A DNA stretch of 61,367 bases, taken from Chloroflexota bacterium (lineage in GTDB: Bacteria; Chloroflexota; Dehalococcoidia; Lucifugimonadales; UBA3495). The position numbers and the translations under genes were made by a program. Below the pieces are notes generated by a model. That model was not told the DNA's origin and made no database searches. It was given only the letters and a program-made list of their open reading frames with translations. The stretch lies in contig JAPPLU010000061.1 of assembly GCA_028874075.1 (NCBI GenBank), forward strand, positions 385-61,751. The letters run 5' to 3'. Below, piece by piece: positions 16,703-24,689 of this stretch (position 1 is its first letter; each line of letters starts with the position of its first letter).

Positions 16703-16975
16703 ATGGCAGAAATGGACAACGACGAATTTATCCGGCGGATCCGTCAGAAGATCGAACGCCTTACCGAAGGCGCCATCGAACTGCGGGTGGATGTGGAAGA
16801 CGTTAACCGGCTCCACGTTGACCTTGATCGGGAGGTTCCCCAGGTTTACCTGGGGGCTAACATCTACCGCTATTCGGGATTTGCCCGCATGGGCGTGGAA
16901 TACGCCGTGGCCTCCATCCGGGAGCGGCGGGACCTGGAACCCTTGGAGTTCCACCTGCTGCTGGCCCGCAACTGA
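16703..16975 (+). CDS. Small hypothetical protein
   Basis: A 90-residue protein that I do not recognise. It is charged and helical at the N-terminus (NDEFIRRIRQKIERL), with predicted strands (IELRVDVEDVNRLHVDLD, VPQVYLGANIY) and a C-terminal helix. The gene begins 12 bp after the cupin stop codon and ends 25 bp before the next membrane protein, so the three small genes look like an operon. The ribosome-binding site is weak (GGGGCCGG). Confidence 0.65.
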   Translation: MAEMDNDEFIRRIRQKIERLTEGAIELRVDVEDVNRLHVDLDREVPQVYLGANIYRYSGFARMGVEYAVASIRERRDLEPLEFHLLLARN

Positions 16976-17000
16976 CCGGGCCGCACCCTCGCATCTCTCA

Positions 17001-17450
17001 ATGAGCCAGGAAAACCGGGAACCCCTGCCAGCCCAGCCAGAAAAAGAGGAGGGACCATCCCCGGTCCCTCCCGATGAACTGAGGCCCTGGTACTACCAGT
17101 ACTGGTTCCTTCACCCAATGATTGTCTTCTGGCCCTTGTGGCCGGTCCTGATAATCCGCTCCCCGTGGCACAATGGTCTGGTCGTGGGCGCCCTGGCCTG
17201 GGCCTGGCTGATCATCGGCGGCTACCTTGCCTTCGTGCGTCTGCAGGTGGGCGGCACCGTGGCCCTCAGCACCGTGGCCATTGTCGCCCCCGGCCTGCTG
17301 TTTACCGTCATAACCCAGGCCCACTGGATCATAAACCGCCGCCGTATACTTAACCCGCCGGTGGCCCGACCCGACGCAGAAACTCCTGACGACAACGATC
17401 CGTCCACCAGGTCCCGCCGGTCATTGCGCCGCCGGCGCCGGCGCCGGTAG
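17001..17450 (+). CDS. Hypothetical membrane protein with basic tail
   Basis: A 149-residue membrane protein. A Pro/Glu-rich cytosolic-type N-terminus (about 30 residues) precedes a segment WYYQYWFLHPMIVFWPLWPVL and two further hydrophobic spans (GLVVGALAWAWLIIGGYLAF and STVAIVAPGLLFTVITQ). The C-terminus is extremely basic, ending in a run of arginines. The ATG at 17001 is preferred; the frame is open further upstream only because it overlaps the preceding small gene. Function unknown. It probably belongs to the cupin operon. Confidence 0.65.
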   Translation: MSQENREPLPAQPEKEEGPSPVPPDELRPWYYQYWFLHPMIVFWPLWPVLIIRSPWHNGLVVGALAWAWLIIGGYLAFVRLQVGGTVALSTVAIVAPGLLFTVITQAHWIINRRRILNPPVARPDAETPDDNDPSTRSRRSLRRRRRRR

Positions 17451-17465
17451 TAGCCTCACATCTTA

Positions 17466-18041
17466 CTACCCCCTGCCGTTCTGGAAAGGAGGCCGGTCAA
17501 AAATGCGCCGCACCATGGGCTCAAAGAAGTCCAGCGGCAGGGAGTCGTAATTCGGGTCGAACGAAGACTGGTCCCAGCGGTGGCAAAAGTCCACTGTGTC
17601 CTGGTACCACGGGTGGTCGCGATATGCGTCCCGGGCGTTGCGGTCTCCGCCAGAGTGGTGGGCGTAGTAATAGCTCTGGAACAGGCCGTGGTGCAGCACA
17701 ATCCAGTAGGTCCGCTCCGACACGTAGGGGCGTAGCACTGCCGCCGCCATCTCGCTGTGGTTGTAGGGGGCGATCATATCCCCGATATCGTGCAGCAGGG
17801 CGGCCACCACCATCTCCTCCTCGGCTCCTTCCCGGTAGGCCCGGGTGGCAGACTGCAGGGAATGTTCCAGCCGGTCGATTTGGTAGCCCGATAGCGAGCC
17901 CGACAGGTCTTGCAGCATGGCCAGCACCCGGTCCGCTGTGCCCCGGGCGAAATCGGCCTCCAGCCGTTCCAGAAGCTCGTAGTCCTCCCTGGTTCCCTCA
18001 GCCATGCTGGTGAAAGCAACCACCTGGTTAGCGTCCGTCAT
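17466..18041 (-). CDS. HD-domain protein of the PhnZ/MIOX-like diiron oxygenase group
   Basis: A 191-residue HD protein. The segment IDRLEHSLQSATRAYREGAEEEMVVAALLHDIG closely resembles the mixed-valence diiron oxygenase PhnZ (INQLEHSLQ...EMVLAALLHDLG), as I recall that sequence. All six expected metal ligands can be placed: His60, His84-Asp85, His95, His117 and Asp157 (RWDQSSFD). PhnZ residues Tyr24 and Glu27, which gate its substrate, map to Leu50 and Tyr53, so the substrate should differ. Homologues of this length are usually annotated as HD phosphohydrolases. GGAG lies 8 nt before the ATG. The neighbouring SDR on the opposite strand is divergent. Confidence 0.82.
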   Translation of the reverse strand: MTDANQVVAFTSMAEGTREDYELLERLEADFARGTADRVLAMLQDLSGSLSGYQIDRLEHSLQSATRAYREGAEEEMVVAALLHDIGDMIAPYNHSEMAAAVLRPYVSERTYWIVLHHGLFQSYYYAHHSGGDRNARDAYRDHPWYQDTVDFCHRWDQSSFDPNYDSLPLDFFEPMVRRIFDRPPFQNGRG

Positions 18042-18141
18042 CTTTCATCTCCGTGTGCAATGGGATTGAGAATTGCGGGTGTAGAATGAGTCCCAATTCT
18101 ATCATCCCTGCATTCCGGCGGGATTTCCAGGAGGAAGATCA

Positions 18142-19029
18142 ATGGCTGATTCCAGGAGACTGGAGGGAAGGGTCGTCCTCATCACTGGGGGAGGCCGAGG
18201 CATAGGCCGGGCCATTGCCCGGGCCTGCGCCGCCGAAGGGGCCAGGCTGGCCCTGGTCTCCCGCACCGCTGCCGAACTGGAGGACACTGCGGCAATGGTC
18301 AGGGACGAACAGGCCGCCGAAGCCATTACCCTGCTTGCCGACGTGTCCGTCAGAGACCAGGTTGACCTGGCCGTTGACCGGGCGCTGGCCCATTACGGCG
18401 CCATAGATGTGCTGGTGAACAACGCCGGTAACATCGGACCGGTCAATACGGTCTGGGACAGCGATCCGGAAGACTGGGCCCGCACCATTGCCATCCACCT
18501 GATGGGCGTATTCTACGGCTGCCATGCTGTCCTGCCCCACATGCTGGAACGAGGGCGCGGCAGGATAGTCAACATGTCCGGAGTCGGCGGCCCTAACACC
18601 ACCGCCTATGACGCCGCCAAGACCGCCATAGTCAACTTCACGGAAAACCTCGCCCTGGAACTCAAGGACACGCCCATCACAGTAAACGCCATTAGCCCCG
18701 GCTCAATCCACACCAGGATGTGGGAGGAGACCCGGGATCTGTCCCTGGCTATCGGGGACATTGCCACATATGAGCGGGGAGTCCAGGTAACCTCCGGCCA
18801 GGGCGCTTCCATCGAGCGAGCGGCGGAACTGGCCGTCTTCCTGGGCAGCGACGATTGCGGGGTCATGTCCGGTCGCCTCATCCGCGCCTTCGCCGACCGC
18901 TTTGAAGACTTCCCCAATCACGTGGAAGAAATCATGGCATCGGAAGCCTACCAGTTGCGCCGCGTTGACCCCGCCCGTCCCTTCCCGACGTCCCAGTCCT
19001 ACCCCAACCTGCCTATAGAGGGGCCTTGA
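18142..19029 (+). CDS. Short-chain dehydrogenase/reductase
   Basis: A 295-residue SDR with the classical glycine loop TGGGRGIG at about 15-22, NNAG, and the active-site triad Ser (MSGVGG), Tyr and Lys (YDAAK). The C-terminal ~40 residues (after FADRFEDFPNHVEEI) extend past the usual SDR length. AGGAGG stands 8 nt before the ATG. It is divergent from the HD protein, with about 100 bp between start codons. The substrate is unknown. Confidence 0.9.
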   Translation: MADSRRLEGRVVLITGGGRGIGRAIARACAAEGARLALVSRTAAELEDTAAMVRDEQAAEAITLLADVSVRDQVDLAVDRALAHYGAIDVLVNNAGNIGPVNTVWDSDPEDWARTIAIHLMGVFYGCHAVLPHMLERGRGRIVNMSGVGGPNTTAYDAAKTAIVNFTENLALELKDTPITVNAISPGSIHTRMWEETRDLSLAIGDIATYERGVQVTSGQGASIERAAELAVFLGSDDCGVMSGRLIRAFADRFEDFPNHVEEIMASEAYQLRRVDPARPFPTSQSYPNLPIEGP

Positions 19030-19054
19030 TGGATTGACTGCTTGGGTTGGTTCC

Positions 19055-19678
19055 TTAGCGGCCCGCCAGTTCGGACAATCCGTCCAGCGCCTTTCGCCAG
19101 CGTTCCCGCATTTGTTCCCGCTCCTCCAGGCTGGACAGCCGCTCCTGGTGAAACCTGACTGAGGACTTGTCGCCCGAGGGCGTGATTGTAACCTGCAAAG
19201 TGGATGGCCCCGCCAGTTCCGGACTGTGCCATGTCAGCCTGACCCTCTGGCCAGCCAATACCGACCGGACTTCACCCCACTGGCCCTCGCGGGTCTGGTA
19301 CTGCTCTCCCTGTTGAAGCAGCAGGTTGTCTACTATCCCTAACCAGATTGCCCGCCCCGGCTCCCCCATCACCAGGTTCCAGCATGTCTCCGCCGGCAAC
19401 GGCAGTGTCCTCTGCACGCCGATCTGGTAGCCGCCCGCGGAGGTCTGGCCCACCACCCGCAGCCCACGGGCCTGTTCGTAGCCGATGGCCACTGACTGCT
19501 GCCACCAGCCGTTGTCCAGCCCGCCCGGCCCGGCCAGGAGGGCGACAATCTCCTTGTGGTCCGATTCCTGCGCGCCCAGGTCGTCCAGGAATCGCAGCCA
19601 GGCGTCCCAGTTCCGGCCCGTTGCCCTGGCTACCGCTTCGTTGGACATCCCATTGAATGTTTGGTCGTCAACCGGCAA
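19055..19678 (-). CDS. DUF4287 + SRPBCC protein
   Basis: A 207-residue two-part protein. Residues about 10-75 match the DUF4287 pattern (MSNEAVARATGRNWDAW, then ESDHKEIVALL, GWWQQSVAIGYEQARG). The rest is an SRPBCC/AHSA1 domain (VQRTLPLPAETCWNLVMG through LRLTWHSPE and a final amphipathic helix). The TTG at 19678 is chosen because AGGAGA lies 6 nt upstream; the longer frame reaches into repeat DNA. The function is unknown; such proteins may bind small hydrophobic molecules. It converges with the upstream SDR. Confidence 0.78.
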   Translation of the reverse strand: MPVDDQTFNGMSNEAVARATGRNWDAWLRFLDDLGAQESDHKEIVALLAGPGGLDNGWWQQSVAIGYEQARGLRVVGQTSAGGYQIGVQRTLPLPAETCWNLVMGEPGRAIWLGIVDNLLLQQGEQYQTREGQWGEVRSVLAGQRVRLTWHSPELAGPSTLQVTITPSGDKSSVRFHQERLSSLEEREQMRERWRKALDGLSELAGR

Positions 19679-19709
19679 AGCTGTCTCCTGTGTCTGAGTT
19701 CGGGGATAT

Positions 19710-19722
19710 ACTATAGGGCAAT
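19710..19722 (-). promoter_or_regulatory. Candidate promoter with ATTGCCC element
   Basis: On the minus strand ATTGCCCTATAGT: the -10 box TATAGT (19710-19715) lies about 30 nt before the TTG start of the DUF4287 gene. The same ATTGCCC-TATAAT arrangement occurs upstream of the propeller gene at 30499-30511. No clear -35 is seen. Confidence 0.45.
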
Positions 19723-19751
19723 TGGGCGCCGTTGATACCCATCCCCCGAAC

Positions 19752-20080
19752 AGGGCAATCGCATTAAGGTTCGGGGAATGCCCGTTGTTCCTGCCTCCGC
19801 GGCAATTAGCAAAGAGGCGGCAGTGCCTTCCTCCCATTGCCCTGCTTACCGGGCCTCTGACTTTTCCCCCTTGCCACCCGGCATAACCCACCGCCACAAT
19901 TGAGAACACAATCGCCCCTGGTGCTGGGAGCCAGGGTCCGGGGTTGAGGGCGTAGGGGCAGACCAGGGTGTCTGCCCAGGCCGGTGCTGAAGGCAAAATT
20001 GGGACAAAATGAGACGGAATGGGACGGAAATCAAGAATTTCTCACCTTGCCCCTGGTCCATGATTAAATGCGATTGCCCT
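19752..20080. repeat. 329-bp segment bounded by a 14-bp inverted repeat (MITE-like)
   Basis: AGGGCAATCGCATT (19752-19765) and AATGCGATTGCCCT (20067-20080) are perfect inverted copies. The left copy is itself framed by CCCCGAAC (19744-19751) and GTTCGGGG (19769-19776). The interior has no gene but holds a 10-bp tandem block at 20001-20030. This is the shape of a non-autonomous inverted-repeat element, although no target-site duplication was identified. It fills most of the 486-bp gap between the DUF4287 gene and the next enzyme. Confidence 0.5.
20001..20046 (+). repeat. 10-bp tandem block with AATTTCTCAC tail
   Basis: GGGACAAAAT, GAGACGGAAT and GGGACGGAAA follow each other exactly, then TCAAGAATTTCTCAC. 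The same arrangement ends the window at 61322-61367. Confidence 0.65.
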
Positions 20081-20164
20081 GAGCCCCCGAATAGCAGACA
20101 CCTTGCCCACGGGCTACCCTTCCAAGCTCGATGTTACTATTGCACCTGAAAAGGAGATGAACAA

Positions 20165-21058
20165 ATGCCAGAAAACAAACGCATGACCACCAGGCTCAAG
20201 GAGTTGTTTGAACGCCCCGAAATATTTGTCCTGGCCGGCGGAATGAACGCCATGGGCGCCAGGATGGCGGAGGTGGCGGGCTACGAAGCGTTCTATATGT
20301 CCGGCGGCAACACTTCGGCTCAGCTCATGGGCCTCACCGAGGGCGGCACCAGCATGCGGGACATGGTGGACAATGCCCGGCGCATCGTCAACACTGTCGA
20401 TATCCCTGTCTTCTGCGACATGGACACCGGCTACGGCGACGCCATCCAGGTTTACGATACCGTCAAGGAATACATCCGGGCCGGCATTGCTGGCGCCCAC
20501 CTGGAAGACCAGACCTACCCGCCCAAGTCCGGTCCCCGCCGTCGCTGTGTTTCCATCGAGGAGATGGTAGGCAAACTCCGAGCTGCCATGGACGTTAAGA
20601 TGGAGTTCGACCCCGACTTCGTCATAGTTGCCCGGTGCGACTTTGGCGGCGTCCCCGGCGCCACCTTCGAGGGCGTTATGGAGCGCTGTCTGGCCTACAA
20701 GAGCCAGTCCAATGCCGACGTTATCTGCCCCGCCGTCCAGTCCTGGGAGGAGAACGTGGAGGCCATCCGCCGAATCCCCGGCCCGGTGCTGCCTCTCTTC
20801 ACCCACGGCAGCCAGACCCATCCAACCTTGCAGGAACTGCAGGAGGCGGGAGCCTCCGCTGCCTGGTACCCGGCTCTGACCACCATGGCCGGCCTTCAGG
20901 CTTCCTGGGACTTTCTGCATGACTTCCAGGAGCGCGGCACTGAGGCCATCGACCAATTCCTTGCCACCGCCGCCCAGAGCCGCTGGGGCGTGGCCACTAA
21001 TGGCGGCATCCTGGGGGCGCAGCGCATCCGCGAAATGGAGGACAAGTACCTCCCGTAA
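20165..21058 (+). CDS. Isocitrate lyase/PEP mutase-family enzyme
   Basis: A 297-residue TIM-barrel enzyme of the PEP mutase/isocitrate lyase superfamily, whose members make or break C-C or C-P bonds next to a carboxylate. The metal site appears as FCDMDTGYGD, with GAHLEDQTYP and VARCDF further on. The mobile active-site loop that reads KKCGH in lyases is here PKSGPRRRCV, so a standard methylisocitrate or isocitrate lyase is unlikely; an oxaloacetate decarboxylase-, dimethylmalate lyase- or carboxyphosphonoenolpyruvate mutase-like role is more plausible. AAGGAGAT precedes the ATG. It converges with the epimerase-like gene. Confidence 0.87.
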   Translation: MPENKRMTTRLKELFERPEIFVLAGGMNAMGARMAEVAGYEAFYMSGGNTSAQLMGLTEGGTSMRDMVDNARRIVNTVDIPVFCDMDTGYGDAIQVYDTVKEYIRAGIAGAHLEDQTYPPKSGPRRRCVSIEEMVGKLRAAMDVKMEFDPDFVIVARCDFGGVPGATFEGVMERCLAYKSQSNADVICPAVQSWEENVEAIRRIPGPVLPLFTHGSQTHPTLQELQEAGASAAWYPALTTMAGLQASWDFLHDFQERGTEAIDQFLATAAQSRWGVATNGGILGAQRIREMEDKYLP

Positions 21059-21115
21059 CGTCGCTCCGGGGAATCCGCAAGCTGAAGTAAGGTGTGCCGG
21101 AGGCGGCGAGGTGAT

Positions 21116-22000
21116 TCACGCGTTCGGGTTGAGTGGACTCGCTCGCATCGCCGCCAGCCCTGCCGCCAGGCCATGGTGTTCCAGCCCCAGCCGCCGCATG
21201 GTCCCGTGGCAGTCCAAACCCAGCCTTTCGTGGCTGCCGGGGCCACCCTCCGACGGCAGCGCCAGCCCCTGGTCCAGCCCAAATTCCGCAGCCACTGCCA
21301 GCGCAAAGTAGTACATGCTGACGCAGTCCCGCCCGGCCACATGGTGAATGCCAGGCTGAAACTCATCCGCCAGCCTTGCTATCCCCTCCACCAGGTGTTC
21401 CACGTAAACCGGGCTTCGCATCGCTCCGGCGCTGCCGTGCCAGGTCTCGCCCCTTTGTAGCAGTTCCACCAGCGCCGGGACGAAGTTCCGCCGTCCCGGC
21501 GCCGGCCACCCGTACACAATGCTGGTGCGTAGGACGGCGCCCAGGTCGCCCAGTCCGGCAGTTGCCTGTTCCGCTGCCTGCTTGGTGCGGCCGTAATGGG
21601 TAGTGGGGTTGGGCAGGTCATCCTCGTTGTAGAAACCTCGCCTGCCGTCAAACACGTACTCTGTGGAAACGAACAACAGGCGCGCGCCGCTGGACCGGCA
21701 CAGCTTGGCTATCTCCGAAGTGGCTCCCACGTTGATTGCGGTCGCCGCCGCCTTGTCGCGTTCGCATTCGGCAACGTCGGCCATGGCGGCCAGGTGGATC
21801 ACCAGTTCGGGGCGAATCATGCTGAACACCTTGTCCACTGCCACCGCATCCGTCAATTCGACCCGGTACCAGTGGTTGCGGTCGTCCCCGGAATAACCTG
21901 ACCGGAAGGTGCAATATATTCGTGGGCCGCTGGGTGCGCCCAATCGCTCCACCAGGTAACGGCCAATAAACCCGCTGGCCCCGATCACCAGGATGCGCAA
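21116..22000 (-). CDS. NAD(P)-dependent epimerase / dTDP-4-dehydrorhamnose reductase-like
   Basis: A 294-residue extended SDR of the RmlD type. The Rossmann loop GASGFIG (7-13), a HLAAMADVAECE segment, LLFVSTEYVFDG and the catalytic YGRTK (Tyr and Lys) are typical of nucleotide-sugar reductases and NAD-dependent epimerases. The start is TTG at 22000 with GGAGG 9 nt upstream. The next gene upstream on the same strand, an SDR, ends 47 bp before it, so both may form one transcript. No sugar-nucleotide pathway genes are next to it, so the substrate stays open. Confidence 0.87.
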   Translation of the reverse strand: MRILVIGASGFIGRYLVERLGAPSGPRIYCTFRSGYSGDDRNHWYRVELTDAVAVDKVFSMIRPELVIHLAAMADVAECERDKAAATAINVGATSEIAKLCRSSGARLLFVSTEYVFDGRRGFYNEDDLPNPTTHYGRTKQAAEQATAGLGDLGAVLRTSIVYGWPAPGRRNFVPALVELLQRGETWHGSAGAMRSPVYVEHLVEGIARLADEFQPGIHHVAGRDCVSMYYFALAVAAEFGLDQGLALPSEGGPGSHERLGLDCHGTMRRLGLEHHGLAAGLAAMRASPLNPNA

Positions 22001-22046
22001 GGCAGGCCACCTCCAGAGGAGCGGTCAAAGTTCTTTGGGTGCAAGG

Positions 22047-22838
22047 CTACCTGCTGCCGGCGGACCGCCCGCCGTCCACCATGTACACGCCGCCGGTACA
22101 GAAGGTGCTGTCGTCGCTCGACAGGAAGAGCATCATCCGGGCCACCTCTTCCGGGTTGCCGTAGCGGCGCAGGGGTATGCGCTCGGCGTAGGCCCGTTTC
22201 ATTGTCTCCAGGGTAACGTCGGCGTCATCCAGGGCCGCGGTCCGCTGCTCTTCGATGGAGCGCATCATGCGGGTCTCAATGGGCGCAGGATTGACGGTGT
22301 TAACCCGGATGCCGTGAGGCGCGCACTCCAGGGCCGCGCAGCGCATCATTCCGATGACGGCATGCTTGCTGGTGTTGTAGGCGGACATTTCCGCCGCGCC
22401 CCCGATACCGGCAGTGGATGAGGTGATGACTATGCTGCCACCGCCCCGTTCCCGCATGGCCGGCACGGCGTACTTGATGCCCAGCCAAACGCCCCGCACG
22501 TTGACCGCCATTACCCGGTCGAACATGTCGACAGGGTACTCCGGTATGGTGGCCAGGGTTCCTTCTATGCCCGCGTTGGCCAGCAAAACATCAATGCCGC
22601 CCCAGCGGTTCACCGCGGCGTCGATGTAGGCCTGGGTCTGGTCGGGCTGGGTAACGTCGGCGGCGGAGTAGCTGGCCCGTTCCTCGCCAATTTCGGCAGC
22701 CAGTTCCCGCAGCGCCCCTTCGTCCAGGTCCACCAGCGCCACTCGGGCTCCCTCTTCCGCAAAGAGCCTCGATGCCGCTCGGCCGATGCCGCCGGTGGCC
22801 CCCGTGATAAGCGCCACTTTTCCTTCCAGTCGTGCCAT
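22047..22838 (-). CDS. Short-chain dehydrogenase/reductase
   Basis: A 263-residue classical SDR, close to 3-oxoacyl-ACP reductase or sugar-alcohol dehydrogenase types. It has TGATGGIG in the cofactor loop, LANAG, the Ser of ITSSTAG and YNTSK for the catalytic Tyr/Lys, and a C-terminal MVDGG. The ATG at 22838 is preferred because GGGAGG lies 8 nt upstream; an earlier in-frame ATG at 22943 has none. It is upstream of the epimerase-like gene on the same strand. Confidence 0.92.
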   Translation of the reverse strand: MARLEGKVALITGATGGIGRAASRLFAEEGARVALVDLDEGALRELAAEIGEERASYSAADVTQPDQTQAYIDAAVNRWGGIDVLLANAGIEGTLATIPEYPVDMFDRVMAVNVRGVWLGIKYAVPAMRERGGGSIVITSSTAGIGGAAEMSAYNTSKHAVIGMMRCAALECAPHGIRVNTVNPAPIETRMMRSIEEQRTAALDDADVTLETMKRAYAERIPLRRYGNPEEVARMMLFLSSDDSTFCTGGVYMVDGGRSAGSR

Positions 22839-23160
22839 GCTAAACCTCCCTGCCGCTTTTGTTCTGTCCAGCCCTTTGGAACTCCTTTTACCACCAGGCC
22901 CACGCCAAAGCAAGCATCCGTTACGCGCCGGTGGCAATTTCATGGGTAGCTTTGTCTGCCCATTCCATTACGGACCTGTTTGGAGGCGGTCCTCAAACGC
23001 GCCCTGCCCGTTCCAGGTGGATTAATGAAGAATGCCAGCGAAGGCACCGGGCCTCCGCGGGATTCGCCGTCTTCCGTGCTATAATCCGTGAAAACCTGCG
23101 AATTGGCCCCAGCCGGCCTGAAACCCCATACGGAACCCTATCTGTATCGGAGGCAGTAAC

Positions 23161-24609
23161 ATGGGCTTGAAGAAGCTGCTTTTGAAACCCCTTTCCGGTT
23201 ACCCGGGTGGCTATAAACACATGCGCCGCGGCACCCAAGGCTTTGACCAGACGCCGCCCTTCCGGGTACCCGAAGACCCCGATGATCGCCGCAGTCGTAT
23301 GCCGCCCCTGGGCTTTCGGGAATACTGGTATCCGGCCGTGCCCGACAAGGACGTGAAGAAGGGCCAGCCCGAGATGTTGCGGATGCTGGGGACCGACGTG
23401 GTCTTCTTCCGCGACCAGAACGACGAAGTCCAGGCCCTGCTGGACTGGTGTCCCCATCGCTCGGTGTACCTCTCCATGGGCCGCTGCTACTTCCCCGGCT
23501 TCGTAACCTGTCCCTACCACGGCGCCACCTTCGACGGCGACGGCAATTGCGTCGCCTTCCTGACCGAAGGCCCCGAATCCAAGATGGTGGGCGCCCCGGG
23601 AATGAAGGCCCGCAAGTTCCCCACCGTTACCATCAAGGGCCTGGTCTTTGTGTGGATGGGCGACGGCGAGCCGGTGGATCCCCAGGAGGACATCCCGCCG
23701 GAAATGTTCGAGGAACACAACATCCACCGTCCCGTGTTCTCCATGTTCGACTGCAACTGGGTGCTGGTGCTGGAAAACACCATGGACGCCCACAACGCCT
23801 TCATGGTCCATCGCAACGCCATACGCATCCTGAAAAGCCGCCTGGGAGGCCGACCCCGAACCCCCCTGGGCTATCGGGTCAACCTGGTCAACAACAAGAA
23901 CGTCCACTACCAGCCGGGCCGGGGCAAGTCCAGCGTTGAGCGGTACTACTACGACGATGAAGGCAACATTCCCTACCAGATGTACTACCCCGGTGTGGAC
24001 GGCGTGTGGCCCAAGTCCAAGTGGCGGCTGATGTGGACCTGGATTTTCGACCGCAAGGCCCGCAAGACCGGCCAGGCCCCGGGTCGCCTCCGCCCGCCTC
24101 AGGCCGACACCAACGGTGTCAACGAATGGAACGGTACCCGTCTGCCCGGCATGTCCCGCACCGGCGGCAACAACGCCTTCTTCCGCAGCACCCGCTGGGC
24201 CGTGCCTGTTGAAGAAGGCCTGACTCGCATGGTGTACCTGAACGTGGAACGCTACAGCAAGAAGCCCAACGCCCTGCGCCGCCTGTGGAGTTCCGTGTCG
24301 TGGCCATATCGCAACTGGGAGCTTAACTTTAACTTCCGCAACCAGGACTACGACGCGGAGAAGTACGTGCAGTACGACTTCCCCGAGTACCTGTCTTCCA
24401 CCGACTCGGTGGTGGTGGCCATGCGCCGCCTCTTCGTGGAGCACAACCGCGATGTGCAGCGCCGCCGCGCCCGGGAAGAGGAACTGCCCGAGAGGCCGGA
24501 GGAAACCCTGGCCGAGCAGATGGTGCGCGAGGGCGACGCCCGCGTAGCCGAAACCAGCGAGTCCTTCGACATAGACCGCCTGCAGGAAGAGTTGCTGCGG
24601 CAGGTTTAG
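23161..24609 (+). CDS. Rieske non-haem iron oxygenase, large subunit-like
   Basis: A 482-residue Rieske-type oxygenase that would insert oxygen into, or demethylate, an aromatic or other organic substrate. The [2Fe-2S] cluster is bound by Cys97-X-His99 and Cys117-X2-His120. The mononuclear iron site is NTMDAHNAFMVH with Asn206, Asp209, His211 and His217. The tail after about residue 430 is charged and helical. GGAGG stands 8 nt before the ATG. No ferredoxin or reductase gene is adjacent, so electrons must come from a partner encoded elsewhere. Confidence 0.92.
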   Translation: MGLKKLLLKPLSGYPGGYKHMRRGTQGFDQTPPFRVPEDPDDRRSRMPPLGFREYWYPAVPDKDVKKGQPEMLRMLGTDVVFFRDQNDEVQALLDWCPHRSVYLSMGRCYFPGFVTCPYHGATFDGDGNCVAFLTEGPESKMVGAPGMKARKFPTVTIKGLVFVWMGDGEPVDPQEDIPPEMFEEHNIHRPVFSMFDCNWVLVLENTMDAHNAFMVHRNAIRILKSRLGGRPRTPLGYRVNLVNNKNVHYQPGRGKSSVERYYYDDEGNIPYQMYYPGVDGVWPKSKWRLMWTWIFDRKARKTGQAPGRLRPPQADTNGVNEWNGTRLPGMSRTGGNNAFFRSTRWAVPVEEGLTRMVYLNVERYSKKPNALRRLWSSVSWPYRNWELNFNFRNQDYDAEKYVQYDFPEYLSSTDSVVVAMRRLFVEHNRDVQRRRAREEELPERPEETLAEQMVREGDARVAETSESFDIDRLQEELLRQV

Positions 24610-24635
24610 CCAGATTGATGGGTTCCGTGACTTGG

Positions 24636-24641
24636 TACAAT
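24636..24641 (+). promoter_or_regulatory. Candidate promoter of the PLD-ATPase gene
   Basis: TACAAT (24636-24641) with TTGATG (24615-24620) 15 bp upstream, a slightly short spacer. Transcription would start within the hairpin at 24644-24673. Confidence 0.35.
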
Positions 24642-24643
24642 TT

Positions 24644-24673
24644 ATCCCCTTCGGCCGCAGAGTCGAAGGGGAT
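24644..24673. terminator. Hairpin between the Rieske gene and the PLD-ATPase gene
   Basis: ATCCCCTTCG (24644-24653) and CGAAGGGGAT (24664-24673) are perfect 10-bp arms around a 10-nt loop, followed by GTAATTT. It can terminate the Rieske transcript, or act as a 5' element or operator for the next gene, whose start is only 17-20 nt away. Confidence 0.55.
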
Positions 24674-24689
24674 GTAATTTCAAGGGTTT

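Noticed and set aside
22993..24444. 483-codon open frame on the minus strand
   Set aside because: Antisense to the Rieske oxygenase and without any family motif.
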